Shown: positions 15,948-24,104, counted from the stretch's first letter. The stretch is 64,000 bases of DNA from Lactobacillus sp. LL6 (GCF_007570935.1 NZ_VLLR01000001.1:1364001-1428000), one strand, 5' to 3'. Numbers and translations are program-made. Notes: generated by a model not told the origin, from the letters alone.

Positions 15948-17417
15948 TTATTTCAAAACTTTTTTGGATGTTTTTTTAAAATTAAAGTAGAAATTCAACA
16001 CCACTGCAAAAATCAACAAAATAAAAGATACTAACATAATTTCCTTTATACCGGAATGAAAAATCATACGCATTTCTGGCAATAATTCATGAGGTAAAGT
16101 AGCTGCTGATTTAGCATCACTCAATTTATTCATCATTGTCATAGTAATATCTGTGCGATGTGCAATTCCATGCTCTAGTGAAAGGTTCATGATAACACCA
16201 TAAATCGCTGCCATCATAGTTTGTGCTAAAATTCTAATCAAATACGAGGTCGAAGTAGCTGTAGGCATATCTTTCATTCCTGCATCAATTTGAACTTTTA
16301 CTTGAAGTGCTACAAAAATAAATCCTACTCCTATTCCAGAAAAAGCTGCAATCGTTGTTAAAAACCATAATGGAGTTTGAAGAGTAGATAAATATAATCC
16401 CCCTACTGAAATCATCATAGTAATAATACCAATTAAAACTAAAGTGAATGTTCTTAAATGTTCTTGTACAGTAGCAACTGTTTGAGATGCGATAATTTCC
16501 ACAACTGAGTTAGGAATTAAGGTCATTCCACCAAGTAACGCACTCATTCCTAAAAGAGCCTGCGCCCACATGGGCAAATAAGTATTAACCGCAATAAATG
16601 CACCCCAAGTAAACGCAAATAAGAGAAAGTCTCCATCTAAATCTTTCTTTTTAAAAATTGAAAGCGGAATAATTGGATTTTCTGCATGTTTTTCTCGATA
16701 AAAAAATGCTATCAATAAAACTAAACTCATAATTACTAATGCTACTACAATAATATTTTTAGCAATTCCTAAAAGTTGAATCCCTAATAAAAATAGCAAT
16801 AAACCACTACTTAATAATCCTGCACCTGGTAAATCAAAAACTGGAATTGACTTCGGAGTAACAGGTTTAAAGAATAGTAAACAAATTATAAATGCCACTG
16901 CTCCAATTGGAATATTAATATAAAATACCCAATTCCATGAAAAAGCATCAATGAGCCACCCTCCAATTAAGGGACCAATAATTGCAGCTCCATTGAAACT
17001 TGCTGTTAAATATCCCAAGACTTGAGTTCTTTTTTTAATATTTTTAAAAACATATCCCGCAATAATATAAGGGAGCGACCCCATTCCTCCAGCACCAATT
17101 CCCATAATTAAACGTGAACATAGAAAGAATATGATGTTAGGTGCTATTCCTTGAAGAGCAGATCCAATCACAAAAAGACAAATTGCAATTTGAAAAGCTT
17201 TTTTATTAGTAATTCTTTCACCAATTTTTGTCCAAATTGGAATAGAAATTGACATGCCTAATAAATAAATTGCAACAATCCAACCCATAAATTGAATACC
17301 ATGAAGGGCTGAAACAATGGCTGGAATTGCAGTATTAGTTATTGTTCCATCAAGTCCTGCCATAACGTTTCCTAGCATTAAGGCTATAGTTACCATTTTT
17401 ATTTGTTTTTCATTCAT
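15948..17417 (-). CDS. MFS transporter, DHA2 family (paralogue of the next gene)
   Basis: A 489-residue 14-span exporter. It shares with the protein at 14379-15830 the same N-terminus (M-N-E-K-Q versus M-N-K-K-Q), the G-L-D-G-T-I-T-N-T-A-I-P motif, the G-A-G-G-M loop and the same C-terminal M-N-K-L-S-D-A block, so the pair arose by tandem duplication followed by divergence. Proton-driven export of toxic compounds is the family role. The ATG at 17417 has a weak SD (GTGGGA). A hairpin lies in the leader. Two similar exporters side by side could be alternative pumps or a heterodimer; MFS proteins are mostly monomers, so alternatives are likelier. Confidence 0.9.
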   Translation of the reverse strand: MNEKQIKMVTIALMLGNVMAGLDGTITNTAIPAIVSALHGIQFMGWIVAIYLLGMSISIPIWTKIGERITNKKAFQIAICLFVIGSALQGIAPNIIFFLCSRLIMGIGAGGMGSLPYIIAGYVFKNIKKRTQVLGYLTASFNGAAIIGPLIGGWLIDAFSWNWVFYINIPIGAVAFIICLLFFKPVTPKSIPVFDLPGAGLLSSGLLLFLLGIQLLGIAKNIIVVALVIMSLVLLIAFFYREKHAENPIIPLSIFKKKDLDGDFLLFAFTWGAFIAVNTYLPMWAQALLGMSALLGGMTLIPNSVVEIIASQTVATVQEHLRTFTLVLIGIITMMISVGGLYLSTLQTPLWFLTTIAAFSGIGVGFIFVALQVKVQIDAGMKDMPTATSTSYLIRILAQTMMAAIYGVIMNLSLEHGIAHRTDITMTMMNKLSDAKSAATLPHELLPEMRMIFHSGIKEIMLVSFILLIFAVVLNFYFNFKKTSKKVLK

Positions 17418-17440
17418 AAGATCCCACTTTCAAACTAAAA

Positions 17441-17458
17441 CAGTCCCTTTTGGGACTG
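17441..17458 (-). promoter_or_regulatory. Leader hairpin before the first DHA2 gene
   Basis: A perfect 7-bp stem CAGTCCC/GGGACTG with a 4-base loop lies 24 bases before the ATG. On the minus strand it is followed by TTTTAGTTT, a poor U-run, so it is a possible attenuator at most. Confidence 0.35.
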
Positions 17459-17483
17459 CTACTTTTTCTTATATTTAACTCTT

Positions 17484-17497
17484 TGAAAGCGGTTAGT
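17484..17497 (+). promoter_or_regulatory. cre-like site in the divergent DHA2/glpF region
   Basis: TGAAAGCGGTTAGT matches 12 of 14 CcpA-site positions. A second such sequence, TGAAAACGTATTCT (12 of 14), lies at 17535-17548, about 38 bases before the glpF -10 box (TATAAT 17586-17591). Glycerol uptake is commonly under CcpA control, which fits, but the matches are imperfect. Confidence 0.35.
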
Positions 17498-17650
17498 GTA
17501 AAGGCTTTTTCAATTCAATGAAAAATATTTTTTATGAAAACGTATTCTTATCGAATTAGGGCTATGTTTCACAACGGGTTTCATGTATAATCTTTCTTGC
17601 AGTTTATTTTTCATCTATTTTTTCAAGCTTTAGGAGGAAAAAGTACTTTT

Positions 17651-18406
17651 ATGGAACATACATGGATGGCAAAGTATTTTGCTGAATTTTTCGGTACATT
17701 GATATTAGTCGCTTTTGGTAACGGTTCTGTTGCTAACTCATTCTTAAAAGGAACCACAGCCAACCCAGAAGACGGTAAGGCAAATGGTGGTTGGTTACTT
17801 ATTGCATTCGGATTCGGTTTTGGTGCAATGATTCCCGCAATGCTTTTTGGTTCAATTTCAGGTAACCACCAAAACCCAGCTGTAACTATTGCTCAAGCAG
17901 CCGCTGGCGCTTTCCCTTGGTCTCATGTTTTACCTTACATTCTTTGTCAAGTTGCCGGTGCAATTTGTGGTCAATTACTTGTTTTAGCTATTTACTGGCC
18001 ACACATTAAGGAATCTACTAATCCAGATATCGTATTCAGCTTTTTTGCAACAAGTGACTGTACTGGAAGTAAATGGAACGGTTTTGTTTCCGAACTTATC
18101 GGTACTGCCATCTTAATGTTTGCTGCAATTGGACTTTACCATGGTATGTTCTTTAAGCAAGCTACTGATGTTGCTAACATCGGAGTAGGTTTCCTTATTA
18201 CCGGTCTTGTTATGGCACTTGGTGGTCCTACTGGTCCAGCTTTAAACCCAGCTCGTGACTTTGGTCCACGTCTTATTTACACATTATTACCAATTCCTAA
18301 TAAGAAGGGCCATGGTCACTGGAACTATGGATGGATTCCTGTACTTGCCCCAATTTTAGGTGCTATTATCGGTATCTTCGCATATAAAATTGCATTTGGA
18401 ATTTAA
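17651..18406 (+). CDS. glpF: Glycerol facilitator (aquaglyceroporin, MIP family)
   Basis: A 251-residue channel protein with six membrane spans and the two half-helix NPA motifs (N-Q-N-P-A-V region near residue 75 and L-N-P-A-R-D near residue 200). The Asp after the second N-P-A-R is the mark of glycerol-conducting members rather than strict water channels. It lets glycerol, water and perhaps lactic acid or dihydroxyacetone cross the membrane. ATG 17651 (M-E-H-T-W) is chosen over an upstream in-frame ATG because AGGAGG (17632-17637) precedes it, though the 13-base spacing is long. TATAAT at 17586-17591 is the likely -10. No glycerol kinase gene is in the window. Confidence 0.9.
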   Translation: MEHTWMAKYFAEFFGTLILVAFGNGSVANSFLKGTTANPEDGKANGGWLLIAFGFGFGAMIPAMLFGSISGNHQNPAVTIAQAAAGAFPWSHVLPYILCQVAGAICGQLLVLAIYWPHIKESTNPDIVFSFFATSDCTGSKWNGFVSELIGTAILMFAAIGLYHGMFFKQATDVANIGVGFLITGLVMALGGPTGPALNPARDFGPRLIYTLLPIPNKKGHGHWNYGWIPVLAPILGAIIGIFAYKIAFGI

Positions 18407-18417
18407 TTTTAATAAAA

Positions 18418-18457
18418 CAAAAAATCCATACAAGTCAACCGCTTGTATGGATTTTTT
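18418..18457. terminator. Bidirectional terminator after glpF
   Basis: A perfect 14-bp inverted repeat (18421-18434 and 18442-18455) with A and T tracts serves the convergent glpF and oxidoreductase genes. Confidence 0.9.
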
Positions 18458-18474
18458 ACTGCCTATCTTACTTA

Positions 18475-19116
18475 TTATTTAATACTTTCTAAAGCCTGAT
18501 CAATTGGGGTATCCCCGCCAGTCATTTCAATTACCTTATACTTAGTTGCTGGGAACTTTAAGAGATGTGCTAATACCATTGCTACATCTGGAATTGGATT
18601 TTCTTTAGAATCAGTATTATTCAAGGAAATTTTACCAGTTCCCTTTACTTCAGTAAGATTTGTTGGTTGCAAAATAGTATATTCAAGATTAGTTGAATCC
18701 ATTAAAAACTTATCTGCAAAGAATTTAGAAGCCAAATAATCCTCTAATCTTGGAAGAGCATTCCATTTATCAATGTTCAAACTTAACATTGAACTCAACA
18801 TAATATAACGTTTAATTCCAACCTTTTCTGCTGCAATCATCGTCTTAATGGCACCCATGGCATCAGTTTGAATCAAATCTTGACCGCGACTGCCTGCAGT
18901 AAAGTAAACAACTTCAATATTATTGTCTTTTAACTGTTGAGCCAAATCTGATACACTTGCATGTAAATCCGTTTTTACGGCTTCAACGTGATCCATTTTT
19001 TCAATTCTTTCTGGATGGCGAGCACCAGCAACAACATCATAACCTTCAACAACCAAGTCTTTAATTAAGTCTTTAGCAACTCTACCTGAGCCACCATATA
19101 TAAATACTTTGCTCAT
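18475..19116 (-). CDS. NAD(P)-binding atypical SDR / NmrA-like oxidoreductase
   Basis: A 213-residue protein with an N-terminal Rossmann motif Y-G-G-S-G-R-V-A (residues 7-14), the G-x-x-G-x-x-A form of atypical short-chain dehydrogenases, and an Arg at about 33 (G-A-R-H) suited to NADP(H). The S-S-M-L-S region (about 111-115) takes the place of the catalytic Ser region, but no Y-x-x-x-K is evident, as in SDR_a5/NmrA-like proteins. Many homologues are stress-linked reductases or redox sensors with unknown substrate. It stands alone with its own SD (AGGAGA) and a terminator shared with glpF. Confidence 0.85.
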   Translation of the reverse strand: MSKVFIYGGSGRVAKDLIKDLVVEGYDVVAGARHPERIEKMDHVEAVKTDLHASVSDLAQQLKDNNIEVVYFTAGSRGQDLIQTDAMGAIKTMIAAEKVGIKRYIMLSSMLSLNIDKWNALPRLEDYLASKFFADKFLMDSTNLEYTILQPTNLTEVKGTGKISLNNTDSKENPIPDVAMVLAHLLKFPATKYKVIEMTGGDTPIDQALESIK

Positions 19117-19191
19117 ATGGAAATCTCCTTATCTAACAATATCTTTACTTCTATTTTAGAATTTAATTTACAATTAGTTAACTAAAAGCAC

Positions 19192-19476
19192 TTACTTTTT
19201 AATTGTTACAAATGTATCTAAATTTGCACGATCAGTATAAAACTTATTTATTTTTGTATTTGGATCACGATATCCTAATCCTATTCCCATAGCCAAAATT
19301 TTATCTTTCGGAATACCTAAATGCTTTTTAATAGATTCCGGATATTGAACAATTTCCCATGCAGGCATAGAATCTAGTCCTTTATTCGCTGCTAATCTGT
19401 CCAAAAGCACCTAAATCATAAATAGCCTCCGCATTGCTTACTTTTAATAAGTTTTCGCTAGAGACTATTTTAGCTT
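19192..19476 (-). pseudogene. Decayed nitroreductase-family gene (C-terminal remnant)
   Basis: The open frame 19192-19410 encodes the C-terminal third of an NADPH-dependent nitroreductase (the P-A-W-E-I-V-Q-Y-P and L-A-M-G-I-G-L-G-Y-R-D-P stretches are typical). It begins at a GTG without SD. In another frame just upstream (about 19395-19476) the preceding part of the same family is readable (E-N-L-L-K-V-S-N-A-E-A-I-Y-D-L-G-A-F-G-Q). A small deletion near 19395 therefore shifted the frame, and the N-terminal FMN-binding half (about 100 residues) is missing altogether. This is a genuine pseudogene, not a short gene. Confidence 0.8.
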
Positions 19477-19498
19477 ACTTTTTGTTAGTTGTAAAGGA

Positions 19499-19867
19499 TT
19501 AATTTATAACTTTATATCCATTATCTGCTAATGCAATTAAAGCTTCATCAAATTTATCTGCTTTAACCATAATATAATCCGTATCATAAGTTGATTGAGT
19601 AAGAATACTAATCTTTTTATCTGCTAAAATTTTAGAAATTTCAGCTAAAATTCCAATCAAAGAAAAATCAAACTGACCATCTACCTTAAACATTTTCCAG
19701 CCGTCTTCTCTAGCTAGTGTTTCTTTTGGTGTCATATAGGTAGGACATACTAGTGATAATTCTTTATCAGTACTTGCTACAAATACCCAAGGTAAGCCTA
19801 AATTAATTTCACTATATTCTTCTAACTTGCAAATAGTAAAATCCTCATTAATTTTTTTAATTTTCAT
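19499..19867 (-). CDS. ACT-domain protein
   Basis: A 122-residue protein whose second half (about residues 62-120) reads as an ACT domain: the G-I-L-A-E-I-S-K-I-L-A motif after a strand, then S-I-L-T-Q-S-T-Y-D-T-D-Y-I-M-V, a beta-alpha-beta unit that binds amino acids. The N-terminal half is probably a second, divergent ACT-like fold, as in CASTOR-like paired-ACT proteins. No catalytic domain is attached, so a regulatory role is likely; the ligand is unknown. It is four bases from the stop of the upstream small membrane protein, so both share a transcript. Confidence 0.8.
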   Translation of the reverse strand: MKIKKINEDFTICKLEEYSEINLGLPWVFVASTDKELSLVCPTYMTPKETLAREDGWKMFKVDGQFDFSLIGILAEISKILADKKISILTQSTYDTDYIMVKADKFDEALIALADNGYKVIN

Positions 19868-19871
19868 AATT

Positions 19872-20201
19872 TCATGCCTTCTTCAATTCTTGAGTTAATA
19901 AAATTGTTCCACCAATGCCCATGAATAAAATCAAAAATCCAACAAAATATCCCCAGGAAATTGCAACAAAACTACCTTTAAACACAAAACTTGTCACTAT
20001 AAATAGTATGCCAATCAAAATGCCAAAAATATTCCAAGTATAAAGATTAACTTTTCTTTTTTTACGATTACGCGAAGTTAAATCTTTTTTTATTACAAAA
20101 AATTGCTCATCATGCTTAACCGCATATACCCATCTAGTTCCCAAAACAACGATTGCTGCTAATAAACCTTCAAGTAAACCAATCCAAAGTGCATTAATCA
20201 T
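19872..20201 (-). CDS. Small membrane protein, unknown function
   Basis: A 109-residue protein with three likely membrane helices (about 5-24, 55-73 and 82-102). Between the first two is a basic cytoplasmic loop, including R-N-R-K-K-R-K-V. No family is recognised by eye. It is cotranscribed with the ACT-domain gene downstream (four-base gap). The promoter TTGGTA-18-TATACT lies upstream, with a cre-like sequence over the -35/spacer, so carbon catabolite control is possible. Confidence 0.65.
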   Translation of the reverse strand: MINALWIGLLEGLLAAIVVLGTRWVYAVKHDEQFFVIKKDLTSRNRKKRKVNLYTWNIFGILIGILFIVTSFVFKGSFVAISWGYFVGFLILFMGIGGTILLTQELKKA

Positions 20202-20237
20202 AGTTATCTTGCCTCATTTCTAGCAACTTCTATTACT

Positions 20238-20267
20238 AGTATAGTCAACTTTGAAAACGATTACCAA
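20238..20267 (-). promoter_or_regulatory. Promoter with overlapping cre-like site for the membrane/ACT operon
   Basis: On the minus strand TTGGTA (20262-20267) and TATACT (20238-20243) are 18 bp apart. The sequence TGAAAACGATTACC at 20252-20265 on the plus strand matches 13 of 14 CcpA-site positions and covers the -35 end, a classic place for repression. Confidence 0.5.
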
Positions 20268-20297
20268 CAAAAAACACATCCAAATTGGACGTGTTTT
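20265..20297 (-). terminator. Terminator of hpt
   Basis: Minus-strand stem GTCCAA/TTGGA extended by AAAACAC/GTGTTTT (one mismatch) and followed by six T, directly after the hpt stop. Confidence 0.75.
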
Positions 20298-20303
20298 CAT
20301 TTA

Positions 20304-20840
20304 TTATTTTTCATAAACGCTTCTTTTAAGTACACCTATATATGGTAAATTACGATAAAAACCATCATAGTCTAAACCATACCCTACCAAAAATTCATCT
20401 GGTGCACTAAAGCCTACATAATCTCCTTGAAGATCAACTTGACGCGTATCAGGTTTATCAAGCATCGCACAAATTTTAACGCTTGCTGCACCGCGCTTTT
20501 CAAAAAGTTCTTTCAAATATTTTAAAGTGTGACCAGTATCAATAATGTCTTCCATGAAAATAACATGACGACCTTTAACATCACTTCTAACATCTTGTAC
20601 AAGCTTAACTTCACCAGTTGACTTTGAACCTACATAGCTTGAAGCCTTAACAATATCAACATTAAGTAAGAAATTCATTCGTTTTAGCATTTCACTACTA
20701 AACATCATTGCTCCCGTCATAACTGGTACAACTAGTGGAGTCTTATCTTTATAATTAGCTGTAATCTCTTGAGCCATCTGGTCCATACGATTGCTAAGTT
20801 CTTCTTCACTGTATAATACGCGCTCAATATCGTTGTTCAT
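20304..20840 (-). CDS. hpt: Hypoxanthine(-guanine) phosphoribosyltransferase
   Basis: A 178-residue type I phosphoribosyltransferase. The PRPP-binding motif V-I-F-M-E-D-I-I-D-T-G-H-T-L spans about residues 93-106, the P-V-M-T-G-A-M loop (about 39-45) is the first PRPP loop, and the K-P-D-T-R-Q-V-D hood region is typical of bacterial HPRT. The enzyme turns hypoxanthine or guanine plus PRPP into IMP or GMP for purine salvage. In many Firmicutes hpt lies by tilS and ftsH; here it stands alone between terminators. Start ATG 20840 follows a weak SD (AGGGG). Confidence 0.95.
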   Translation of the reverse strand: MNNDIERVLYSEEELSNRMDQMAQEITANYKDKTPLVVPVMTGAMMFSSEMLKRMNFLLNVDIVKASSYVGSKSTGEVKLVQDVRSDVKGRHVIFMEDIIDTGHTLKYLKELFEKRGAASVKICAMLDKPDTRQVDLQGDYVGFSAPDEFLVGYGLDYDGFYRNLPYIGVLKRSVYEK

Positions 20841-20994
20841 TTTAAAAAGTTATCCCCTCTGAATTACTAACAATAAGATTTTAGCATATTTATAAAATAA
20901 ATAAACCCTTTTCGTGCGTATTTTTATGTTATTTTCTAACTTTTGATTATTTTTATATTTTTATTGTTCGGGAACTAATCAAAAAAGGAAAATA

Positions 20995-21027
20995 AAAAAA
21001 CTGTATTTTAGGTACAATACAGTTTTT
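20995..21027 (-). terminator. Terminator of the 21033-22941 gene cluster
   Basis: A perfect 13-bp inverted repeat (20995-21007 and 21015-21027) ending in T-run on the minus strand, immediately after the hypothetical gene at 21033. Confidence 0.85.
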
Positions 21028-21032
21028 TAAAG

Positions 21033-21677
21033 CTAATCCACTATCTTCCATGAGCCATCTGGAAATTGTTGTAACCAGCCATCTTCTTCAGATAAAGTAT
21101 TATTTGAAAAATCCGTAATTTTTACAGTATCTTCTGAAAAATCTCCATCAAAATTTTTATCATATTGAATAAATAACCGATTTTTATCAATATAAACAAC
21201 ATTTTCGTGTGCTTCAATGAACTTCATTTTAAATCTCTTAGGCCAATAGCAATTAAAGGTTTCAAAATCTGTACTGGTCAAATAAACCTTATCTCCTGGG
21301 GTTAATTCCAGATTATATAGGCTCATATCCCGCAATGACTGCTCATAGACTAACTTCAAACTATTTTCGGGTAAATACTGATAAATTCTAATAAACTTTC
21401 TATTAAAGTCACCTTGCAAAATATAAATATAATTATCTTGCCATAAAGGTTTACCATATAGAACGTTTTTCTCTTTTTTAAAGGGAGAGTATATTTTTCG
21501 AGTTTTTAAATCATAAAAATAAATCTCGCTTCCTTCAATGCTCTCGCGCATTCCCCACTCTTGCATATCATAAAAATCAATACTATCATCGATTCCATAC
21601 ATATAACGAGTTTGACCTGATAAAAGAGAAAAATTTGTTCCATATTTGTTATTAGTTTTTATTTTTTGTGGATGCAT
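21033..21677 (-). CDS. Hypothetical protein, beta-rich (DUF-like)
   Basis: A 214-residue soluble protein without signal peptide or membrane segment. It is rich in Tyr, Asp and Phe and looks like a run of short beta strands (repeated Y-x-Y-D-L-x-T / I-Y-I-L / V-Y-L-T elements), as in a small propeller or sandwich. No family was recognised. It is the last gene of a minus-strand run: ornithine carbamoyltransferase, an 81-residue protein, then this one, 16 bp apart, with a terminator after it. Real coding is supported by that context, but no function can be given. Confidence 0.6.
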   Translation of the reverse strand: MHPQKIKTNNKYGTNFSLLSGQTRYMYGIDDSIDFYDMQEWGMRESIEGSEIYFYDLKTRKIYSPFKKEKNVLYGKPLWQDNYIYILQGDFNRKFIRIYQYLPENSLKLVYEQSLRDMSLYNLELTPGDKVYLTSTDFETFNCYWPKRFKMKFIEAHENVVYIDKNRLFIQYDKNFDGDFSEDTVKITDFSNNTLSEEDGWLQQFPDGSWKIVD

Positions 21678-21693
21678 GGATGAATTATTTGTC

Positions 21694-21939
21694 CTAATCT
21701 CTAACTTTTTCGACTGTCAATTTCATCAAATAATTAACTTCTTTTTCATTCTTTTGAAACATAGTAGCTAATTCATTATCATTTCTACCAAAGTCACGCA
21801 TTATTTCATACATACTTTTCAAAGTTTCTTTTCGAGCTTCAAAATATTCAACAGCCTTTTCATGACTCTTAAATAATTGAATTAATGGAAACTCTTCACC
21901 ATCATAATCTATCTCTTGAACTACATACATTTTATTCAT
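21694..21939 (-). CDS. Hypothetical protein, small acidic
   Basis: An 81-residue charged soluble protein, mostly helical by composition (long Glu/Lys/Met stretches from residue 25 on, such as A-V-E-Y-F-E-A-R-K-E). It begins two or three bases after the stop of the carbamoyltransferase gene, with no SD beyond the end of that gene (GGGAGTG), so it is translationally coupled to it. No family recognised; whether it modulates the enzyme is unknown. Confidence 0.6.
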   Translation of the reverse strand: MNKMYVVQEIDYDGEEFPLIQLFKSHEKAVEYFEARKETLKSMYEIMRDFGRNDNELATMFQKNEKEVNYLMKLTVEKVRD

Positions 21940-21942
21940 TTG

Positions 21943-22941
21943 TTACACTCCCAAACTAGCAACCATAATTGATCTTAAAACATGAATACGGTTTTCTGGA
22001 CCATTGAAAACTATTGACTTATCACTTTCAAAAACTTCATCAGTAACTTCCATTTCTTTTAAGCCAAATTCTTTATAGATTTTTCGACCAAGATCTGTTT
22101 CCAAATTATGATAAGCTGGCAAGCAATGCGTAAATACTGTATCAGGATTTTCAGTCATTTTCATCATTTCCATTGTAACTTGGTAGGGCTTTAATAATTC
22201 TATACGCTTTTGCCATAATTCTGATGATTCTCCCATTGAGACCCAAACATCGGTAGTAATTACATCAGCGTTCTTTACACCCTTTTTAATGTTATCAGTT
22301 ATCTGAATAACTGCACCAGTTTCTTTAGCTATTTTCTGTGCTTGTTTTACAAGCTTTGCTTCTGGCCACAATTCTTTTGGAGCAACAATACTATATTGCA
22401 TCCCCATCTTAGCTGCTCCAATCATCAAGGAATTAGAAATATTGTCTTGACCATTTCCTACAAATGCAAATTTCATATCTCTATATGATTTATCCAATAC
22501 TTCTTTTGCACTCATAAAATCAACCAAAGCTTGAGATGGATGACCTAAGTCAGTTAGTCCATTCCAAACTGGAATCTCTGCATATTTCGCTAAAGTTTCA
22601 ACACTTTCTTGACTAAATCCACGATATCCAATCCCATCAAACATTTCTCCAAGAACTCTTGAGCTATCTTTTAAAGATTCAGAACCAAAATGTGTATCTT
22701 CTGGACCAAAATATGTTACATGTGCCCCTTCATCATGAGCTGCAATTTCAAATGAAGCTCTAGTTCGAGTTGAGCCTTTTTCAAAAACAAGCACAATATT
22801 CTTGCCTTCAAGTCTTTTATGTCGAGTTCCTGCTAATTTCTCACGTTTTAACTCTTCTGCTAAATCTAACAAATATTCTAATTCTCTTGTAGTGAAATCA
22901 GTCAATGAAATAAAATTACGATTTCGTAGATTAATTGGCAT
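21943..22941 (-). CDS. argF: Ornithine carbamoyltransferase
   Basis: A 332-residue carbamoyltransferase. The carbamoyl-phosphate motif S-T-R-T-R is at 57-61, H-P-S-Q-A-L near 135 and H-C-L-P-A-Y-H near 272; the S-M-G-E loop (about 233-236) is the ornithine-binding loop, which separates it from putrescine or aspartate carbamoyltransferases. It makes citrulline from ornithine and carbamoyl phosphate, or the reverse in arginine catabolism (then called arcB). No other arginine-deiminase or arginine-biosynthesis gene is nearby, so the direction is not decided. SD GGAGG precedes ATG 22941. It leads a small operon with two hypothetical genes. Confidence 0.93.
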   Translation of the reverse strand: MPINLRNRNFISLTDFTTRELEYLLDLAEELKREKLAGTRHKRLEGKNIVLVFEKGSTRTRASFEIAAHDEGAHVTYFGPEDTHFGSESLKDSSRVLGEMFDGIGYRGFSQESVETLAKYAEIPVWNGLTDLGHPSQALVDFMSAKEVLDKSYRDMKFAFVGNGQDNISNSLMIGAAKMGMQYSIVAPKELWPEAKLVKQAQKIAKETGAVIQITDNIKKGVKNADVITTDVWVSMGESSELWQKRIELLKPYQVTMEMMKMTENPDTVFTHCLPAYHNLETDLGRKIYKEFGLKEMEVTDEVFESDKSIVFNGPENRIHVLRSIMVASLGV

Positions 22942-22975
22942 ATTTTTCCTCCAAGTATTTTTTCTAATTATAACA

Positions 22976-23012
22976 AAAACAACAAATCTATAACTAGACT
23001 TGTTGTTTTAAT
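22976..23012 (-). terminator. Terminator of the Sel1-repeat gene
   Basis: A perfect 10-bp inverted repeat (22976-22985 and 23000-23009) with T-run on the minus strand. A TATAAT for the next gene (argF) follows at 22967-22972. Confidence 0.75.
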
Positions 23013-23013
23013 T

Positions 23014-23571
23014 TTAGTTGTTTTTTCCAGCATCTAATTTACGAATAATTTTTTCACGTAAATTTGCAATTCTTCTCGCAGTTGACTGCCACATGAACTT
23101 GTCATTGAAGCGGTCATAATAAGAATATGTATGAGCTTGATTAATCCAATTTAACGCTTCTAAGTAACTTTTCTTTACTCCAATTCCATCATAATAACAA
23201 AGTGCTACTCGATAATAAATATCCGATTTAATATCATCTTCACCATAAGTTCGACTTAAATCTAATGCTTGCTGATAATACAAAAAAGCAAGACGGTGAT
23301 TTTCTTGAACAAAATCACCATATAAATATGCGTCTCCCATCTTATAACAAGCATTTGCATTATCTTCCATTGCTGCTTCATTGTAATAATAGAATGCCTT
23401 TTCAGGGTTCTTTTCACCTGTTCTACCGTATTCGTAGATGTATCCTAAATTACAAGCAGCTTGAGAATTACCAAGTTGTGCTGATTTTTCATAATATTTT
23501 TGTGCTTCTTCATAATTTCCAACTTGATAAGCTTGAGCACCAATATCTAAATACTTATTTGATTCATCCAT
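23014..23571 (-). CDS. Sel1-like/TPR repeat protein
   Basis: A 185-residue soluble protein made of about four Sel1-like (SLR/TPR) repeats: segments such as A-C-N-L-G-Y-I-Y-E-Y-G, A-C-Y-K-M-G-D-A-Y-L-Y-G and Y-R-V-A-L-C-Y-Y-D-G-I-G-V recur about every 36 residues from residue 10 to 145. Such proteins are adaptor scaffolds; a partner cannot be named. No signal peptide, so it is cytoplasmic. It lies 22 bp after a 121-residue hypothetical gene and probably shares its transcript. Confidence 0.8.
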   Translation of the reverse strand: MDESNKYLDIGAQAYQVGNYEEAQKYYEKSAQLGNSQAACNLGYIYEYGRTGEKNPEKAFYYYNEAAMEDNANACYKMGDAYLYGDFVQENHRLAFLYYQQALDLSRTYGEDDIKSDIYYRVALCYYDGIGVKKSYLEALNWINQAHTYSYYDRFNDKFMWQSTARRIANLREKIIRKLDAGKNN

Positions 23572-23593
23572 AATAATTGACTCCTCTTTTTTA

Positions 23594-23959
23594 TTATTTT
23601 AAAGATTTAATAAAGATAAATTTATTAGTTATTGGAACTCCCCATCGAGGATTACTATGCAATATAACCTCAATTTTAAAAATTCTATTTACTGGTACAT
23701 AACTAGTAATATTTTTAGAGCTTTTAAGAGAACCAGTTACTTCATCTAAATCATAACAACTTACTTTAATTTTCTCAGGCAACAATTGATCCTCAATTAA
23801 AGTATCCCAAAAACCAATATACTGTTTATTATTAATTAAAGTAATACGAACTTTTTCCCCAATTGGATTTTCTTTAAATAAATCAATAAGAAATTCAGCT
23901 TCTTTAATTATTTTTCCTGATAAACTATATTGAATAAATTTTATGTTTTTTTCTTTCAT
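23594..23959 (-). CDS. Hypothetical protein
   Basis: A 121-residue soluble protein without recognisable domain. The middle (about 35-60, including I-G-E-K-V-R-I-T-L-I-N and Y-I-G-F-W-D) looks like a small beta barrel, distantly reminiscent of Sm/SH3-like folds; this is a guess from pattern only. ATG 23959 has a weak SD (AAAGAAA). It precedes the Sel1-repeat gene by 22 bp on the same strand. Confidence 0.5.
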   Translation of the reverse strand: MKEKNIKFIQYSLSGKIIKEAEFLIDLFKENPIGEKVRITLINNKQYIGFWDTLIEDQLLPEKIKVSCYDLDEVTGSLKSSKNITSYVPVNRIFKIEVILHSNPRWGVPITNKFIFIKSLK

Positions 23960-24104
23960 AGAGCTATTTCTTTTTGTACTTAATATTTATACAACCTACT
24001 AATAACTATACCATTTTTATTTTACTCATTAAAAGACATAAAATAAAAAAGTGTACTAATCCCAATATTAACTATAGAATTAATACACAATTTATTATTT
24101 TACA

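Noticed and set aside
17441..17458. Hairpin before the first DHA2 gene as a full terminator
   Set aside because: The T-run after the stem is weak on the coding strand, so only a possible attenuator was recorded.
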